The notes: a model not told the origin generated them from the sequence alone. 45,577 nucleotides of DNA from Prevotella sp. (GCA_017627765.1 JAGAGD010000088.1:1-45577); one strand, 5' to 3'. Shown: positions 8,934 through 18,355, numbered from the stretch's first letter. Made by a program: numbers and translations.

Positions 8934-10688
8934 TTATTGAATTGCAATTTTTTGACTTTTATCTTTGCTCTTTACGATGTATAAGCCCTTAGGTAATGTG
9001 TTAATATCTATGTTATTACCTAATTTTACACCATTGAGATTATAAAGTTCTGTTGTATTATCATCATTACCAATTGAGTTTATTTTACTTATTGCTCCAT
9101 CATTGAAAACAAATGAGATTGTTTTCGATGATGTGGTGTATGTGATATCACTAACTTTCACATGAAGAAGTTTTGTACCATCAGTGTTGGCATTATATAG
9201 TGTAGCTGCAGGTTTAGAGTCATCAGAGAAAAGATTTGAATTTTCTCCACCCATAATGTTCTTATATGGATATAAATCGTTTCTCGTAGTACTTGAATTT
9301 GCAATATTGTCAGCAGGAACAACAGCCATACATGGAGTATCTCCAACATTCACAGAGTTGTCTTTCCATCGGCTTGGAATATAGTTAACATGATAAATAA
9401 GCAAACCTTTGCCAGGTAAGCCTCTATCCCAAGATGATATGTTGTTACGATGTTCCATAATGTAATATTCATTGCGGTTGCCAGGATTATACATTACGTA
9501 AGCCTCTCCACCATCAGTAATTGGTTTCATTCCTTCAACTTTGATAGGATCGGTAAGTTCTGTTAAATCCATCCAGCCACAGAAGTTACGCTCGTAGGCA
9601 GTATAAGCTGCAGGCTTCCAACTGTCACCATTGTAACTTCCACTACACATAAGGTCATAAGGTCCCATAGCGTAGTTCGCATTTTGGTTACCACTGTTTT
9701 CTGTTATGTCATAAAAATCTGGTAATCCTAAACAGTGAGTAAACTCATGACAGAAAGTACCAATACCACTGAGTGTATTATATGTTAACTCATTGCTGCA
9801 TGCGTATGTATTAATTCTTACTCCATCAAGATAGAATGCTGTTAGAGGACCTGAACCGATATATGATTCGTGTGGCCATATTGTATACGATGGACCACCT
9901 GTTGCCTCTCCTTCACCAGCATAAAGCATAAAAACTTGATCTACATTTCCATCACCATCCCAGTCATAATCTTTAAAGTCTACTTCAGCATCTGCAGAAT
10001 TGCAGGCAAATTTCAAAAGTTCAACAATACGTCCATGTTGGTCTCCTCCATATGAATTCTCTCCATAGTATTTAACGCTTTTTGGAGCTTTGTAAGGTCC
10101 AACAACATCGAATGTCAAATCGAATTTACCATTGCTCTGATCTGTAAAATAATCGTGAACACTACCAATAGACTTGCTATTATATTTATATCCTGGTGTA
10201 TTTGCTATATTGTTATATAAATCTTTTGCATTCTCATCTTTAAAATCAAGATCGTTAAATGAAACAAGGATTATAATACCCTTTTTTGACCCTTCATATA
10301 CACCATTAGCTTCTCCAATGGCACGGTGTGGACGAAGGTGTTGCATATTTGGTGCAGCTTTCCACATGCGGTTTATATCTTCTTCATTTCCGAATTGTGC
10401 GATTGCTTGGCTCTCCTGAAAAGAACGCATTTCTGCATCATGAGCTAGCATGTCAGTTTTCTGCAGATAGTTGCCAATTGCATTAGCATAATAATAGTTG
10501 CCGTTTTCTTCAATAACAGGCACGCCGTCAGTTGTCTGATAGCAGTGGAAGTTCTCATCACCAACCAGCATCAGCGTGACCTTTGTACCATCACTCTGAC
10601 TTACTGTTCTCCATTCTCTTTTAGCTGGAATGGCACTCATTGTTAGCGTAGCTGCCAGCATGAGTGTTGACAAAATTAACTTTTTCAT
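8934..10688 (-). CDS. secreted M6-family metalloprotease with C-terminal sorting-like tail
   Basis: A 584-residue exported zinc protease. The signal peptide ends near T-M-S-A (residue 18-19), then a propeptide-like region to about residue 120. The catalytic domain contains H314-E-F-T-H318-x-x-G-x-x-D324, the extended HExxHxxGxxD metzincin-like motif typical of the M6 (InhA-type) domain, and a preceding D-Y-D-W-D-G-D-G acidic loop that is probably a calcium site (about residue 243-250). The end (E-L-Y-N-L-N-G-V then K-G-L-Y-I-V-K-S) looks like a type IX secretion sorting tail. It is monocistronic: own promoter at 10740-10770, hairpin downstream. The likely role is extracellular protein degradation, which could supply peptides to importers such as the SusCD system at the start of the window; that link is inference. 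Confidence 0.9.
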   Translation of the reverse strand: MKKLILSTLMLAATLTMSAIPAKREWRTVSQSDGTKVTLMLVGDENFHCYQTTDGVPVIEENGNYYYANAIGNYLQKTDMLAHDAEMRSFQESQAIAQFGNEEDINRMWKAAPNMQHLRPHRAIGEANGVYEGSKKGIIILVSFNDLDFKDENAKDLYNNIANTPGYKYNSKSIGSVHDYFTDQSNGKFDLTFDVVGPYKAPKSVKYYGENSYGGDQHGRIVELLKFACNSADAEVDFKDYDWDGDGNVDQVFMLYAGEGEATGGPSYTIWPHESYIGSGPLTAFYLDGVRINTYACSNELTYNTLSGIGTFCHEFTHCLGLPDFYDITENSGNQNANYAMGPYDLMCSGSYNGDSWKPAAYTAYERNFCGWMDLTELTDPIKVEGMKPITDGGEAYVMYNPGNRNEYYIMEHRNNISSWDRGLPGKGLLIYHVNYIPSRWKDNSVNVGDTPCMAVVPADNIANSSTTRNDLYPYKNIMGGENSNLFSDDSKPAATLYNANTDGTKLLHVKVSDITYTTSSKTISFVFNDGAISKINSIGNDDNTTELYNLNGVKLGNNIDINTLPKGLYIVKSKDKSQKIAIQ

Positions 10689-10739
10689 TTCTAATTGTTT
10701 TTATTCTTTTTTTGTTAATATTTTTACAAATTACACCTG

Positions 10740-10770
10740 CAAAGTTATATTTTTATTGTTTAATATCAAA
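10740..10770 (-). promoter_or_regulatory. Bacteroidota-type promoter for the M6 protease gene
   Basis: On the minus strand TAACTTTG (10747-10740) is preceded by TTTG (10770-10767) with 19 bp between, matching the -7/-33 consensus of the phylum. The start codon is about 50 bp downstream. Confidence 0.75.
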
Positions 10771-10824
10771 AATAATTATAATATTTTAAATATAAAAGGT
10801 GTAATGAGTCTATTTCGTGATCTT

Positions 10825-11577
10825 TTAAATTTCGATGTTGAGTTCAACAGGGCAATGGTCTGAGCCAAATATCTCTGTGTGTATATTGGCTCCCGTTATT
10901 GCAGTTTTAACACGTTCTGATGTGAGGAAGTAGTCAATACGCCAACCTGCGTTCTTCTCTCTTGCCTTGAATCTATACGACCACCAAGAGTACACGATTT
11001 CCTCAGGGTGCAAGTCTCTGAATGTGTCTATATATCCGCAGGAGAGTAGTTCTGTGAATTTCTCACGTTCCTCATCCGTAAAACCAGCATTACGCCTGTT
11101 AGACTTTGGATTTTTCAGGTCTATCTCCTCATGTGCAACATTCATGTCTCCACAGACAATCACAGGTTTCTTTTTATCCAGATCATTAAGATATTTGCGG
11201 AAATCATCATCCCAAGTCATTCGGTAGTCAAGTCTTCTTAGTCCGTCTTGAGAATTAGGTGTGTAGACAGTGATGAGGTAGAATTTTTCCATTTCGAGTG
11301 TAATAACCCTGCCTTCGTGGTCATGTTCGTCTATTCCTAGTCCGTAACTTACGCTTACAGGATGATGCTTTGTGAAAATGGCAGTTCCAGAATATCCCTT
11401 TTTGTCGGCATAGTTCCAGTATGACTCATATCCATCAAAACTAATGTCAAGCTGTCCTTCTTGCATCTTTGTTTCCTGTAGACAAAAAAAATCAGCATCA
11501 AGTTTTTTGAATATTTCCTCAAACCCTTTGCCCACACAGGCTCTGAGTCCATTAACATTCCATGAAATCAGTTTCAT
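10825..11577 (-). CDS. xth: exodeoxyribonuclease III (AP endonuclease family)
   Basis: A 250-residue cytoplasmic DNA repair enzyme of the ExoIII/AP endonuclease family that nicks abasic sites and has 3'-5' exonuclease and 3'-phosphatase activity. Family blocks are complete and in order: S-W-N-V-N-G-L-R at the N-terminus, L-Q-E-T-K with the metal-binding E35, the G-D-M-N-V-A-H-E block, W-R-I-D-Y-F-L, and the C-terminal G-S-D-H-C-P-V with the catalytic Asp-His pair. Length is normal. The upstream lipoprotein gene ends 14 bp before this start, so the two are probably cotranscribed, although a functional link is not obvious. The call is firm; the symbol may also be given as xthA or exoA. Confidence 0.96.
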   Translation of the reverse strand: MKLISWNVNGLRACVGKGFEEIFKKLDADFFCLQETKMQEGQLDISFDGYESYWNYADKKGYSGTAIFTKHHPVSVSYGLGIDEHDHEGRVITLEMEKFYLITVYTPNSQDGLRRLDYRMTWDDDFRKYLNDLDKKKPVIVCGDMNVAHEEIDLKNPKSNRRNAGFTDEEREKFTELLSCGYIDTFRDLHPEEIVYSWWSYRFKAREKNAGWRIDYFLTSERVKTAITGANIHTEIFGSDHCPVELNIEI

Positions 11578-11591
11578 ATATCTTAGTTTAT

Positions 11592-12233
11592 TTATCTTCC
11601 AATCTGTTCGCCGCTAAATGCTAACAGAGTATTCATCTTGTAACTAAAATTCTTGTAGTTTAAGTCTCCGAGCAAGATATTACCTGACATAATTCCTTTG
11701 TAGTGAACAGCAATAGGATTGTATACATTGCTCATGTCCGACAGCGATTCAACAAACGTAACAGTAACATCGTCACCATTAAGTTTGAAAGTCATTTTGT
11801 TGTCTTTAGGAACAAAGATGTATCTGAAATAATACATGTTGTAATATTCCCTATAATCCTTTTCAAAAGAGCAATAGTTGAAAACTAAAGGCTGTGTAGG
11901 AGCTTTTTCAAGCAATTCTTTTAAGTTTGCATTGTTAACATAGTTTGCCAAAATGCTTACAGGAAAATCATTGATGGTTATTGTCAGTTTAGTTGTGTCA
12001 GTAACCCATACGATATAAGTAGAGTCGCTTTTTTGTTTTTCAGTGTTCACGAAATACAGTTTTCCTTCCCACTTTCCGCTAAGAGTTTGGTTTCTCACAA
12101 CCATTTCCTGCTTTGTCAATGTGATAGTGTCAGAAATCTTCTTGTTGTTGTCGTCATCTAGGCAGGATGTAAACATAATGGCTGAGACCATTATTACTGC
12201 CATAAGTAATAGAATGTTTTTTGTCTTTTTCAT
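11592..12233 (-). CDS. small lipoprotein, DUF4840-like
   Basis: A 213-residue lipoprotein with lipobox C24 followed by L-D-D-D, an acidic patch typical of surface-exposed lipoproteins in this phylum. The body reads L-S-G-K-W-E-G-K-L-Y-F-V-N, then L-T-I-T-I-N-D-F-P-V, a pattern I associate with the Bacteroidota family DUF4840; that assignment is from memory and only moderately sure. No enzymatic motif is visible, and the protein is beta-rich. It lies 14 bp upstream of exonuclease III in the same direction and about 95 bp downstream of folE, so transcription may be with exonuclease III or from its own promoter in 12234-12326. Confidence 0.7.
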   Translation of the reverse strand: MKKTKNILLLMAVIMVSAIMFTSCLDDDNNKKISDTITLTKQEMVVRNQTLSGKWEGKLYFVNTEKQKSDSTYIVWVTDTTKLTITINDFPVSILANYVNNANLKELLEKAPTQPLVFNYCSFEKDYREYYNMYYFRYIFVPKDNKMTFKLNGDDVTVTFVESLSDMSNVYNPIAVHYKGIMSGNILLGDLNYKNFSYKMNTLLAFSGEQIGR

Positions 12234-12326
12234 GATCTTCTTTTTTTTATATTGATTCTTTATTTTGACTACCTTAATTCATTTAGATGAGATTAAGTCG
12301 TTGTTGTCTGGAAGATAAATATTTAC

Positions 12327-12920
12327 TTAAATTCGTTTTGACTCGCCTCGCAATAGGTTCATGAATTCTTCGCGAGTCTTTGCCTGATTGAAAGCTCCGC
12401 TAAAATCACTTGTAGTTGTGATAGCATTTTGCTTTTCCACGCCACGCATCTGCATGCACATGTGCTTTGCCTCTATCACGACCATTACTCCCATAGGATG
12501 CAGTGTGTCCTCAATGCAGTCTTTTATTTCTTGTGTCAGGCGTTCCTGCACTTGCAGGCGATGGCTGAATATATCGACAACTCTTGCTATTTTGCTCAGA
12601 CCTGTTATATAGCCGTTTGGTATATATGCTACATGAACCTTACCGTAGAATGGTAGCATGTGGTGTTCACACATTGAGAAGAAATCAATGTCTTTCACAA
12701 TAACCATCTGGTTATATTTTTCTTCAAACAGTGCATCTGTCAGCACCTTGTGTGGGTCTTGAGTATATCCTCTTGTGAGAATCTGCATTGCTTTAGCTAC
12801 GCGCATAGGAGTTTTCAGGAGTCCGTCGCGCTGAGTATTCTCACCTAAAAGTGTAATAATCTTTTCGTAATGGCCAGCTATTTCTTCGAGGCCACTACGA
12901 AATTCGTTTTCTGGATTCAT
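12327..12920 (-). CDS. folE: GTP cyclohydrolase I
   Basis: A 197-residue cytoplasmic enzyme that opens GTP to 7,8-dihydroneopterin triphosphate, first step of folate (and queuosine-type) biosynthesis. The zinc site is visible: C84-E-H-H87 in [11 protein letters not shown] and the later C in H-M-C-M-Q-M-R-G. The substrate-binding G-L-S-K-I-A-R-V-V and R-L-Q-V-Q-E-R-L-T blocks are intact. Length matches the bacterial type I enzyme. It is the most downstream gene of the DUF1599-DoxX-tpiA-SPOR-folE series, separated from the SPOR gene by 95 bp that contain an imperfect hairpin (12960-13001), so it may be only partly cotranscribed. Confidence is very high. Confidence 0.97.
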   Translation of the reverse strand: MNPENEFRSGLEEIAGHYEKIITLLGENTQRDGLLKTPMRVAKAMQILTRGYTQDPHKVLTDALFEEKYNQMVIVKDIDFFSMCEHHMLPFYGKVHVAYIPNGYITGLSKIARVVDIFSHRLQVQERLTQEIKDCIEDTLHPMGVMVVIEAKHMCMQMRGVEKQNAITTTSDFSGAFNQAKTREEFMNLLRGESKRI

Positions 12921-12959
12921 ATTATATTTTAAATGTTTCTAACCTATAAAATGTTTATA

Positions 12960-13001
12960 AGCATGACATGCTGATAGTTTATTATATCAGTATGCCATGC
13001 T
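12960..13001 (-). terminator. imperfect hairpin between the SPOR gene and folE
   Basis: AGCATGACATGCTGATA and TATCAGTATGCCATGCT form an imperfect stem directly downstream of the SPOR stop. The following minus-strand sequence is only moderately T-rich, so termination may be partial. Confidence 0.4.
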
Positions 13002-13015
13002 CATTTCTGATGTTA

Positions 13016-13741
13016 TTACTGTACGGTAATTTTACCTTTAACGATACAAGCCTGACTATATCCGAGAGCTTTAATCTGCTTTAGCACTTTGTTAGCCTCG
13101 TTGTATGTTCTGAAATTACCTACACGGCATTTCCAACTTGGCGAATAGAAGTGGACATAGACAGGAAGGTCGGGGAATTTAGCCTTAACCTTGTTGCTTG
13201 CTTCCTGTGCCTTTTGCCTATCTTGGCGTGAACTGCCACCAGAGTAGACCTGAACTCTATAGCCTGTAATCTTCTGCGCATTGCGCATTACCTTTTTACG
13301 AGTGTCAATAGTTCTTGTCTCACTTTCCGACTCAGTCGGTGTTGAGGTGTGTCTTACCACGTCACGCTTTGTCTCATGCGAAGGTTCGTCATTCTTTTTC
13401 TCGTTGCTTCTCTCCTTGTAGGCAATAGTGCTGTCTGTCTTGTGGATAGTAGGCTCAGCCTTTTTCTCCGTTTTATTCTCTTCTTGTTTTTTCGGGGTCA
13501 CATCCTGTTTCGTTGGGAGTGTTTCCTGTTTCTTTGGAGTAATGTCTTGCTTTTTAGGCGCAACAGGTGTAACCTCCACCGTAGACTTGCCATTTACAAG
13601 GTTGTCGATTTCCTTACTGTGTTTTACGGTAATCTTGCCTTTGCCTTGCTCGTCTTTCTGGAGATGTTCAACAATTGACTGTGCTTTCACTGTAGTGCAG
13701 CATAGGAATATAGCAAACAGTGTAGCAATGTATTGTCTCAT
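13016..13741 (-). CDS. SPOR-domain protein with a repetitive charged linker
   Basis: A 241-residue exported protein with a signal peptide (cleavage near K-A-Q, residue 21) and a C-terminal SPOR domain (about 163-238: Y-R-V-Q-V-Y-S-G-G to the end, with F-P-D-L-P-V-Y-V and C-R-V-G-N-F-R-T-Y). SPOR domains bind peptidoglycan stripped of stem peptides, often at the division septum. Between them is a low-complexity linker (about 55-135) with degenerate repeats of the form T-P-K-K-Q-D/E, rich in K, E, Q and T, probably an extended tether. It starts 24 bp after tpiA, within a series conserved in this phylum. The linker repeats could vary in number between strains. Envelope location is inferred from signal peptide and domain. 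Confidence 0.9.
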   Translation of the reverse strand: MRQYIATLFAIFLCCTTVKAQSIVEHLQKDEQGKGKITVKHSKEIDNLVNGKSTVEVTPVAPKKQDITPKKQETLPTKQDVTPKKQEENKTEKKAEPTIHKTDSTIAYKERSNEKKNDEPSHETKRDVVRHTSTPTESESETRTIDTRKKVMRNAQKITGYRVQVYSGGSSRQDRQKAQEASNKVKAKFPDLPVYVHFYSPSWKCRVGNFRTYNEANKVLKQIKALGYSQACIVKGKITVQ

Positions 13742-13765
13742 AATAATGTTGTTAGTTATTACTTC

Positions 13766-14524
13766 TTATTTCCAAGCATCAATGATGCCCTTGAAGTCAG
13801 CAGCCTTGAGCGATGCTCCTCCGATAAGTCCGCCGTCGATATCAGGCTTAGCGAACAGTTCGGGTGCATTACTTGCCTTGCAGCTACCGCCATAAAGTAT
13901 TGTTGTGTCGTCAGCAACAGAGTCGTTGTAGCGTTCAGCAATTATCTTGCGGATGTAAGCATGTATTTCTTCTGCCTGTTCAGATGTTGCAGTCTTGCCA
14001 GTTCCAATAGCCCAGATTGGTTCATAAGCGATGATGATTTTTCGAAAATCCTCTTCGCTCAGGTTGAAAACGCTTCCTTCCAATTCTGCCTTAACTACTT
14101 CGTTCTGCTTGTTAGCCTCACGTTCTTCGAGAGATTCGCCAATGCAGAAGATAACCTTGAGGTCGTTCTTCAGTGCGAGCAATACTTTCTCGCGAAGGGT
14201 CTCTGGAGTTTCATTGTAGTACTGACGGCGTTCAGAGTGTCCGAGTATAACATAGCGTGCACCTGTAGACTTAACCATCTCGGCAGAAACCTCACCAGTG
14301 AAAGCACCTTTCTCCTTGTCGGCACAGTTTTCAGCACCGAGTTCCAGCACGTCTTGGTTGATTTTCTCTGCAATTGTTGCAAGATGAATGAAAGGTGTAC
14401 AGATTATTACTCCGCAGTTAGCCTTTTCTTTACTAAGGATGTCGTTCAGTTCTGTAGCTAATGCTACACCTTCTTGCAGGTTCATGTTCATTTTCCAGTT
14501 ACCTGCTACAATTTTTTTTCTCAT
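13766..14524 (-). CDS. tpiA: triosephosphate isomerase
   Basis: A 252-residue cytoplasmic glycolytic enzyme interconverting dihydroxyacetone phosphate and glyceraldehyde 3-phosphate. Catalytic residues are all present: K11 in G-N-W-K-M-N, H96 in L-G-H-S-E-R-R, and E168 in [11 protein letters not shown]. The phosphate-binding loop near the C-terminus (L-Y-G-G-S-C) is intact. Length is standard. It sits 16 bp after the DoxX-like gene and 24 bp before the SPOR gene, so it is inside an operon with envelope and unknown-function genes, an arrangement I recall from Bacteroides (around BT_3929). Confidence is very high. Confidence 0.98.
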   Translation of the reverse strand: MRKKIVAGNWKMNMNLQEGVALATELNDILSKEKANCGVIICTPFIHLATIAEKINQDVLELGAENCADKEKGAFTGEVSAEMVKSTGARYVILGHSERRQYYNETPETLREKVLLALKNDLKVIFCIGESLEEREANKQNEVVKAELEGSVFNLSEEDFRKIIIAYEPIWAIGTGKTATSEQAEEIHAYIRKIIAERYNDSVADDTTILYGGSCKASNAPELFAKPDIDGGLIGGASLKAADFKGIIDAWK

Positions 14525-14540
14525 ATTGATTTTCGTTTTT

Positions 14541-15869
14541 TTATGTATTTTCGTTATTTTCTTGTTTTTGTTTCTTCATTTTTCTTTTCCACTCCTTTAT
14601 TCTTGTTGCCCTTTTCAAGTATCGGCTCCATGCCCAGATGCGGTCAGCAATAGTCAATATGAATAGTGGAATAATAAACCACAATATAGATAATATAGCA
14701 CGTCGGGTGTACGATTGCTTAATTGTACGTTCCTGATTTGCTTTTTTTGTGAGAGCCTCAAGTTCTTCGTCCTTAGGAAGAAAGTTGTTGCTCCATTTCC
14801 CTATTATCTGTCCGTCTTTCAGCAAAAGCAATCCTGGATTGCTCCTTGTTACAGTTTTCAGGGTCGTGTGGTCTGCAAAGAAGAAATTATATTCCGCACC
14901 GGTTTTCTCCCTCCAGATATCTTGGGCTTCCTTGTCGCTTGCCGTCAGACAGTAGAAAGGATATTTATTGTCGATGCTGTATTCATATATTCTCTCAATG
15001 TCGCCAAAACTTCCATCGTTGGCACTTGCAAGGTCTGGTGCAATAAGCAGGAAAGTAAATCCATCGCTCTTTACAGTTTTTTCTGTTATGTCGTCACCAG
15101 TGTTAGGGTCTTCAACACTGAAGTCGTGCATTGGAGGAACATATCCTTTACTCGTTTGTACTGTCTTGCTGTCGACGAATGTCCATGTAGAGTCTGGATA
15201 GTTGTCTATTGTAAACTCCTTCACTTTGCCGTCTTTCTCCATCAGGAACGTTGTTTCGAACTGCGGCTGCTCTTCTCCTTCTGGTATTTCCATGTCCTGA
15301 CGGAAGTCTGCACCTATTCGGTATGGTCTGAAGTCGAACAAAGGCAGGTCATAAATGCACCATGAACTTATCAGAATGATGAAAATCACAGTATAGTTTT
15401 CAACAATCCATTGCGATTCCTTTGTTATGAATCTTACAATCTTGTCTTTCCAGACAGCAACTATAACAGCGCAACTTAGCAATACTATGTTCTTTAGCAG
15501 TGTCTGTCCGTTGCTGAGCACTATTGCATCGCCGAAACAACCGCAGTCTTTCACTGGGTTCTTTATGAAAATCCACACCGTTATGACTGTCATTATCACC
15601 ATAAATAGCAGTGTAGTGCGTGTTGTCAGACGTTTATGTATTCCAAACAGAAGAAATATTCCGAGCGAAAACTCAATTGTGGATAGCGCAACGGCACAGC
15701 CTATGAGAATCCACATTGGCACGGAAGTAACGTCAACAGGAGTAGCAGCAAAATAGTCTTGCAGTTTATAGACTGTGCCCATAGGGTCTATAGCCTTTAC
15801 AAATCCTGAGAAAATAAAGACCAGAGCCAGCAAGATGCGGCAAGTGTTTACTGCTGTCTGCTTTAGCAT
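14541..15869 (-). CDS. DoxX/MauE-like membrane protein with C-terminal thioredoxin-like region (BT_3928 type)
   Basis: A 442-residue inner-membrane protein. Residues 1-150 hold about four hydrophobic helices of DoxX/MauE type with the K-D-C-G-C-F-G-D motif after the third, which in MauE-like proteins is linked to thiol chemistry. A further helix at about 165-180 is followed by a soluble, probably periplasmic region (190-385) that includes a thioredoxin-like fold pattern ([21 protein letters not shown]) but no C-x-x-C. A final helix (about 395-415) precedes a strongly basic tail. It begins 8 bp downstream of the DUF1599 gene. Domain reading is mine; function is unknown, perhaps redox or quinone related. 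The match to a named Bacteroides family is from memory. Confidence 0.8.
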   Translation of the reverse strand: MLKQTAVNTCRILLALVFIFSGFVKAIDPMGTVYKLQDYFAATPVDVTSVPMWILIGCAVALSTIEFSLGIFLLFGIHKRLTTRTTLLFMVIMTVITVWIFIKNPVKDCGCFGDAIVLSNGQTLLKNIVLLSCAVIVAVWKDKIVRFITKESQWIVENYTVIFIILISSWCIYDLPLFDFRPYRIGADFRQDMEIPEGEEQPQFETTFLMEKDGKVKEFTIDNYPDSTWTFVDSKTVQTSKGYVPPMHDFSVEDPNTGDDITEKTVKSDGFTFLLIAPDLASANDGSFGDIERIYEYSIDNKYPFYCLTASDKEAQDIWREKTGAEYNFFFADHTTLKTVTRSNPGLLLLKDGQIIGKWSNNFLPKDEELEALTKKANQERTIKQSYTRRAILSILWFIIPLFILTIADRIWAWSRYLKRATRIKEWKRKMKKQKQENNENT

Positions 15870-15877
15870 TGCTATAT

Positions 15878-16429
15878 CTATTTGTCGTATGTCTTTATTG
15901 CACCAAACACCGCATAGTTTATTATGTCCATGTAGTTGGCGTCTATACCTTCAGAGACAAGAGCATTCCCATTGATATCTTCAAGCTCCTTAACGCGCTG
16001 AATCTTCGTAAGAATGAAGTCTGTATAGCTGCTGACACGCATTGAGCGCCAAGCCTCGTCGTAGTCGTGGTTCTTTTTCAGCATTAGTTGCAACGCTTCA
16101 TTTGCAAACCTGTCATATAGGTTGATGGCTTCATCGTTAGAGATGTCTACAGTGTCGGTGAATCCCTTTTCAAGTTGAATTAGTCCAATTATACCATAGT
16201 TTATCAGCGCTATGAATTCCGGTCTTATTCCTTCGTCTATCTTAGAGCAGTGCTTTATCTCAATAGAGCGAATGCGTTTTGCTTTGATAAACAACTGGTC
16301 GGTGAGTGATTGAGGTCGCAGGATGCGCCACGATGCACTATAGTCATGCAGCTTTTTTACAAAGAGAGTGCGGCACTCAGCCATCACATCCTTAAATTCT
16401 TGCTCTGTATTTGGTTTTTCGCTATTCAT
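15878..16429 (-). CDS. DUF1599 protein (tandem nucleotide-modification-associated domain)
   Basis: A 183-residue protein if started at the ATG at 16429 (M-N-S-E-K-P-N); an in-frame ATG at 16450 would add seven residues but lies upstream of a -7-like box, so I prefer the shorter form. It contains two related segments, each with a K-x-x-D-Y-x-x-x-W-R motif: K-L-H-D-Y-S-A-S-W-R near residue 27 and K-N-H-D-Y-D-E-A-W-R near 125. This double pattern is characteristic of DUF1599, a family annotated as associated with nucleotide modification. The biochemical role is not known to me. It is the first gene of the series with DoxX, tpiA and SPOR (8 bp to the next gene). Confidence 0.85.
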   Translation of the reverse strand: MNSEKPNTEQEFKDVMAECRTLFVKKLHDYSASWRILRPQSLTDQLFIKAKRIRSIEIKHCSKIDEGIRPEFIALINYGIIGLIQLEKGFTDTVDISNDEAINLYDRFANEALQLMLKKNHDYDEAWRSMRVSSYTDFILTKIQRVKELEDINGNALVSEGIDANYMDIINYAVFGAIKTYDK

Positions 16430-16437
16430 AATCGGTG

Positions 16438-16445
16438 CAAAAATA
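16438..16445 (-). promoter_or_regulatory. -7-like box at the start of the DUF1599-DoxX-tpiA-SPOR series
   Basis: Minus-strand TATTTTTG followed by CACC fits the phylum's -7 element. Transcription would begin only about 4 bases before the ATG at 16429, giving a nearly leaderless message; the -33 element is not convincing. Confidence 0.45.
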
Positions 16446-16450
16446 CTCAT

Positions 16451-16843
16451 TTCTAACGATATGACAAAATAAAATCACAAAATAGGGAGGTTTACACAAT
16501 TGTAATTAGACGAATTATTGTTAAATAATGCTTTTTTCTTTTATTGCTTCATCAAAATGTTGCTTTTCTGGTTATGTTTTCTTTGCTGGGTATAGGTTTT
16601 ATACGGGAGTGATATGATTGCTAATTAGATAGTGAAAAATCGGAAAATCTGAGTAATCCGAATGCTCAGAACGTTATGAAAAATCTTGACAAATTAGTGG
16701 AAATCACATTTTGATAGCATTGCTTTTTGAAGAAAAATATTTGATTAAAGCAAATGACAATGGGCTTTTCTTTGCACATTTCCAAGTTAAATCGTACCTT
16801 TGCAGCCGCAAACTATATTGCGATTGTCAAAAGAAAGAAACCT
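16451..16843. other. divergent intergenic region between the DUF1599 and nucleotidyltransferase genes
   Basis: About 390 AT-rich bases. The left edge abuts the minus-strand -7-like box, and the right end has the promoter of the nucleotidyltransferase gene. I see no gene in the middle part (16460-16760). Confidence 0.6.
16771..16802 (+). promoter_or_regulatory. Bacteroidota-type promoter for the nucleotidyltransferase gene
   Basis: TTTG (16771-16774) and TACCTTTG (16795-16802) are 20 bp apart, a near-ideal -33/-7 pair. Transcription would start near 16808, which rules out the in-frame ATG at 16754 and supports the start at 16844. Confidence 0.8.
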
Positions 16844-18355
16844 ATGAAACTATATTCAGACTCCGAGTTAGCTGAAATTCTTGATAAGAAAATATTCCAC
16901 ACCATTTCTGATGTTGCCGACGATATGGGGCTTGAGTGCTATGTCGTTGGGGGGTATGTGCGTGATATTTTTCTTGAAAGACATTCTAAGGATATTGATG
17001 TTGTCGTAGTAGGCAGTGGCATAGCAATAGCTACTGAACTGAAAAAACGGCTTGGCAACAAGGCACATCTCTCTGTTTTTCGCAATTTTGGAACTGCACA
17101 GGTCAAGGTTAAGACTCATTCGAAGGGCAATAAAGATAATAAACCAGACGGTTTTATGGAAATAGAGTTTGTGGGAGCCCGTCGTGAAAGTTATAATCGC
17201 AATTCAAGAAAACCTATTGTCGAAGACGGAACACTTGAAGACGACCAGAATCGTCGTGATTTTACAATAAATGCAATGGCTATATGTCTGAATAAGAAAC
17301 GTTTTGGCGAACTTGTTGACCCTTTCAACGGGCTTTACGACCTTGAAGACCACATAATTGCTACTCCTCTCGACCCAGACATTACTTTCTCCGATGACCC
17401 CTTGCGCATGATGCGTTGCGTAAGGTTTGCAACTCAGCTGAATTTCCAGATTGAGGATGAAACCTTTGATGCGCTCTCTCGTAATGCCGAGCGACTGAAG
17501 ATAATCAGCGGTGAGCGTATCGTAGACGAACTCAACAAGATAATTCTCTCGCCAATGCCGAGTAGAGGCTTTGTTGATTTGTATCGTTGTGGTCTTCTTC
17601 AGCTGATTATGCCTGAGTTGTGCGCACTTGATAATGTGGAGACACGTAACGGCAGATCACATAAGAATAACTTCTATCATACACTCGAAGTGCTCGACAA
17701 TGTTGCTTGCGCCATTGACAGGCGTGCTGCTGCTGGCGATGATAGTTTTGCCGATGGCAAATTGTGGTTGCGATGGGCTGCTCTGCTTCACGATATAGGC
17801 AAGCCTCGCAGCAAGCGTTGGGATAATCATCAGGGATGGACTTTCCATAATCATAACTATCTGGGCGCTAAGATGATACCTGAAATGTTCCGCCGAATGA
17901 AGATGCCGCTTGATGCTAAGATGAAGTATGTCCAGAAACTCGTAGACTTGCACATGCGACCTATTGTGATTGCTGACGAAGACGTAACTGATAGTGCTGT
18001 GCGCAGGCTCCTTAACGATGCAGGCGAAGACATTGACGACTTAATGCTGCTTTGCGAGGCGGATGTGACAAGCAAGAACTCTGTTAGAAAAGCTCGTTTC
18101 ATGGAGAATTTCAGGACTGTTAGGGAGAAACTTACCGACCTTCGTGAGAAAGACTATAAGCGTTTGCTCCAGCCAGTCATTGATGGAAATGAGATTATGC
18201 AGATGTTCAACCTTAAGCCGTCGCAGGAAGTGGGAGTGCTGAAGCAGACCTTAAAAGATGCTGTCCTCGACAATAAGGTTGCAAATGAGCGCGAACCACT
18301 GATGCAGCTCCTGCTTGAGAAAGCCAAAAAGATGGGGCTTACTCCTTGTGAGTAA
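16844..18355 (+). CDS. CCA tRNA nucleotidyltransferase / poly(A) polymerase family protein with HD domain
   Basis: A 503-residue cytoplasmic enzyme of class II nucleotidyltransferase type that adds or repairs the 3' CCA end of tRNAs. The head has Y-V-V-G-G-Y-V-R-D followed by K-D-I-D-V-V, giving the catalytic Asp pair, and the conserved R-R-D-F-T-I-N-A-M-A block (about residue 140). The neck R-x-x-R-x-x-x-Q analogue is R-M-M-R-C-V-R-F-A-T-Q. A C-terminal HD domain carries L-L-H-D-I-G-K-P, H-N-H and H-M-R-P, giving the metal-dependent phosphohydrolase signature often fused in this family. The ATG at 16844 was chosen over 16754 because a strong promoter lies between them. Neighbours are unrelated; the gene is probably monocistronic. 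Whether it adds CCA or only A/CC cannot be told by eye. Confidence 0.92.
   Translation: MKLYSDSELAEILDKKIFHTISDVADDMGLECYVVGGYVRDIFLERHSKDIDVVVVGSGIAIATELKKRLGNKAHLSVFRNFGTAQVKVKTHSKGNKDNKPDGFMEIEFVGARRESYNRNSRKPIVEDGTLEDDQNRRDFTINAMAICLNKKRFGELVDPFNGLYDLEDHIIATPLDPDITFSDDPLRMMRCVRFATQLNFQIEDETFDALSRNAERLKIISGERIVDELNKIILSPMPSRGFVDLYRCGLLQLIMPELCALDNVETRNGRSHKNNFYHTLEVLDNVACAIDRRAAAGDDSFADGKLWLRWAALLHDIGKPRSKRWDNHQGWTFHNHNYLGAKMIPEMFRRMKMPLDAKMKYVQKLVDLHMRPIVIADEDVTDSAVRRLLNDAGEDIDDLMLLCEADVTSKNSVRKARFMENFRTVREKLTDLREKDYKRLLQPVIDGNEIMQMFNLKPSQEVGVLKQTLKDAVLDNKVANEREPLMQLLLEKAKKMGLTPCE

Noticed and set aside
16754-16843. Upstream 30-residue extension of the nucleotidyltransferase
   Set aside because: A strong -33/-7 promoter lies within it, so the ATG there is not in the message.
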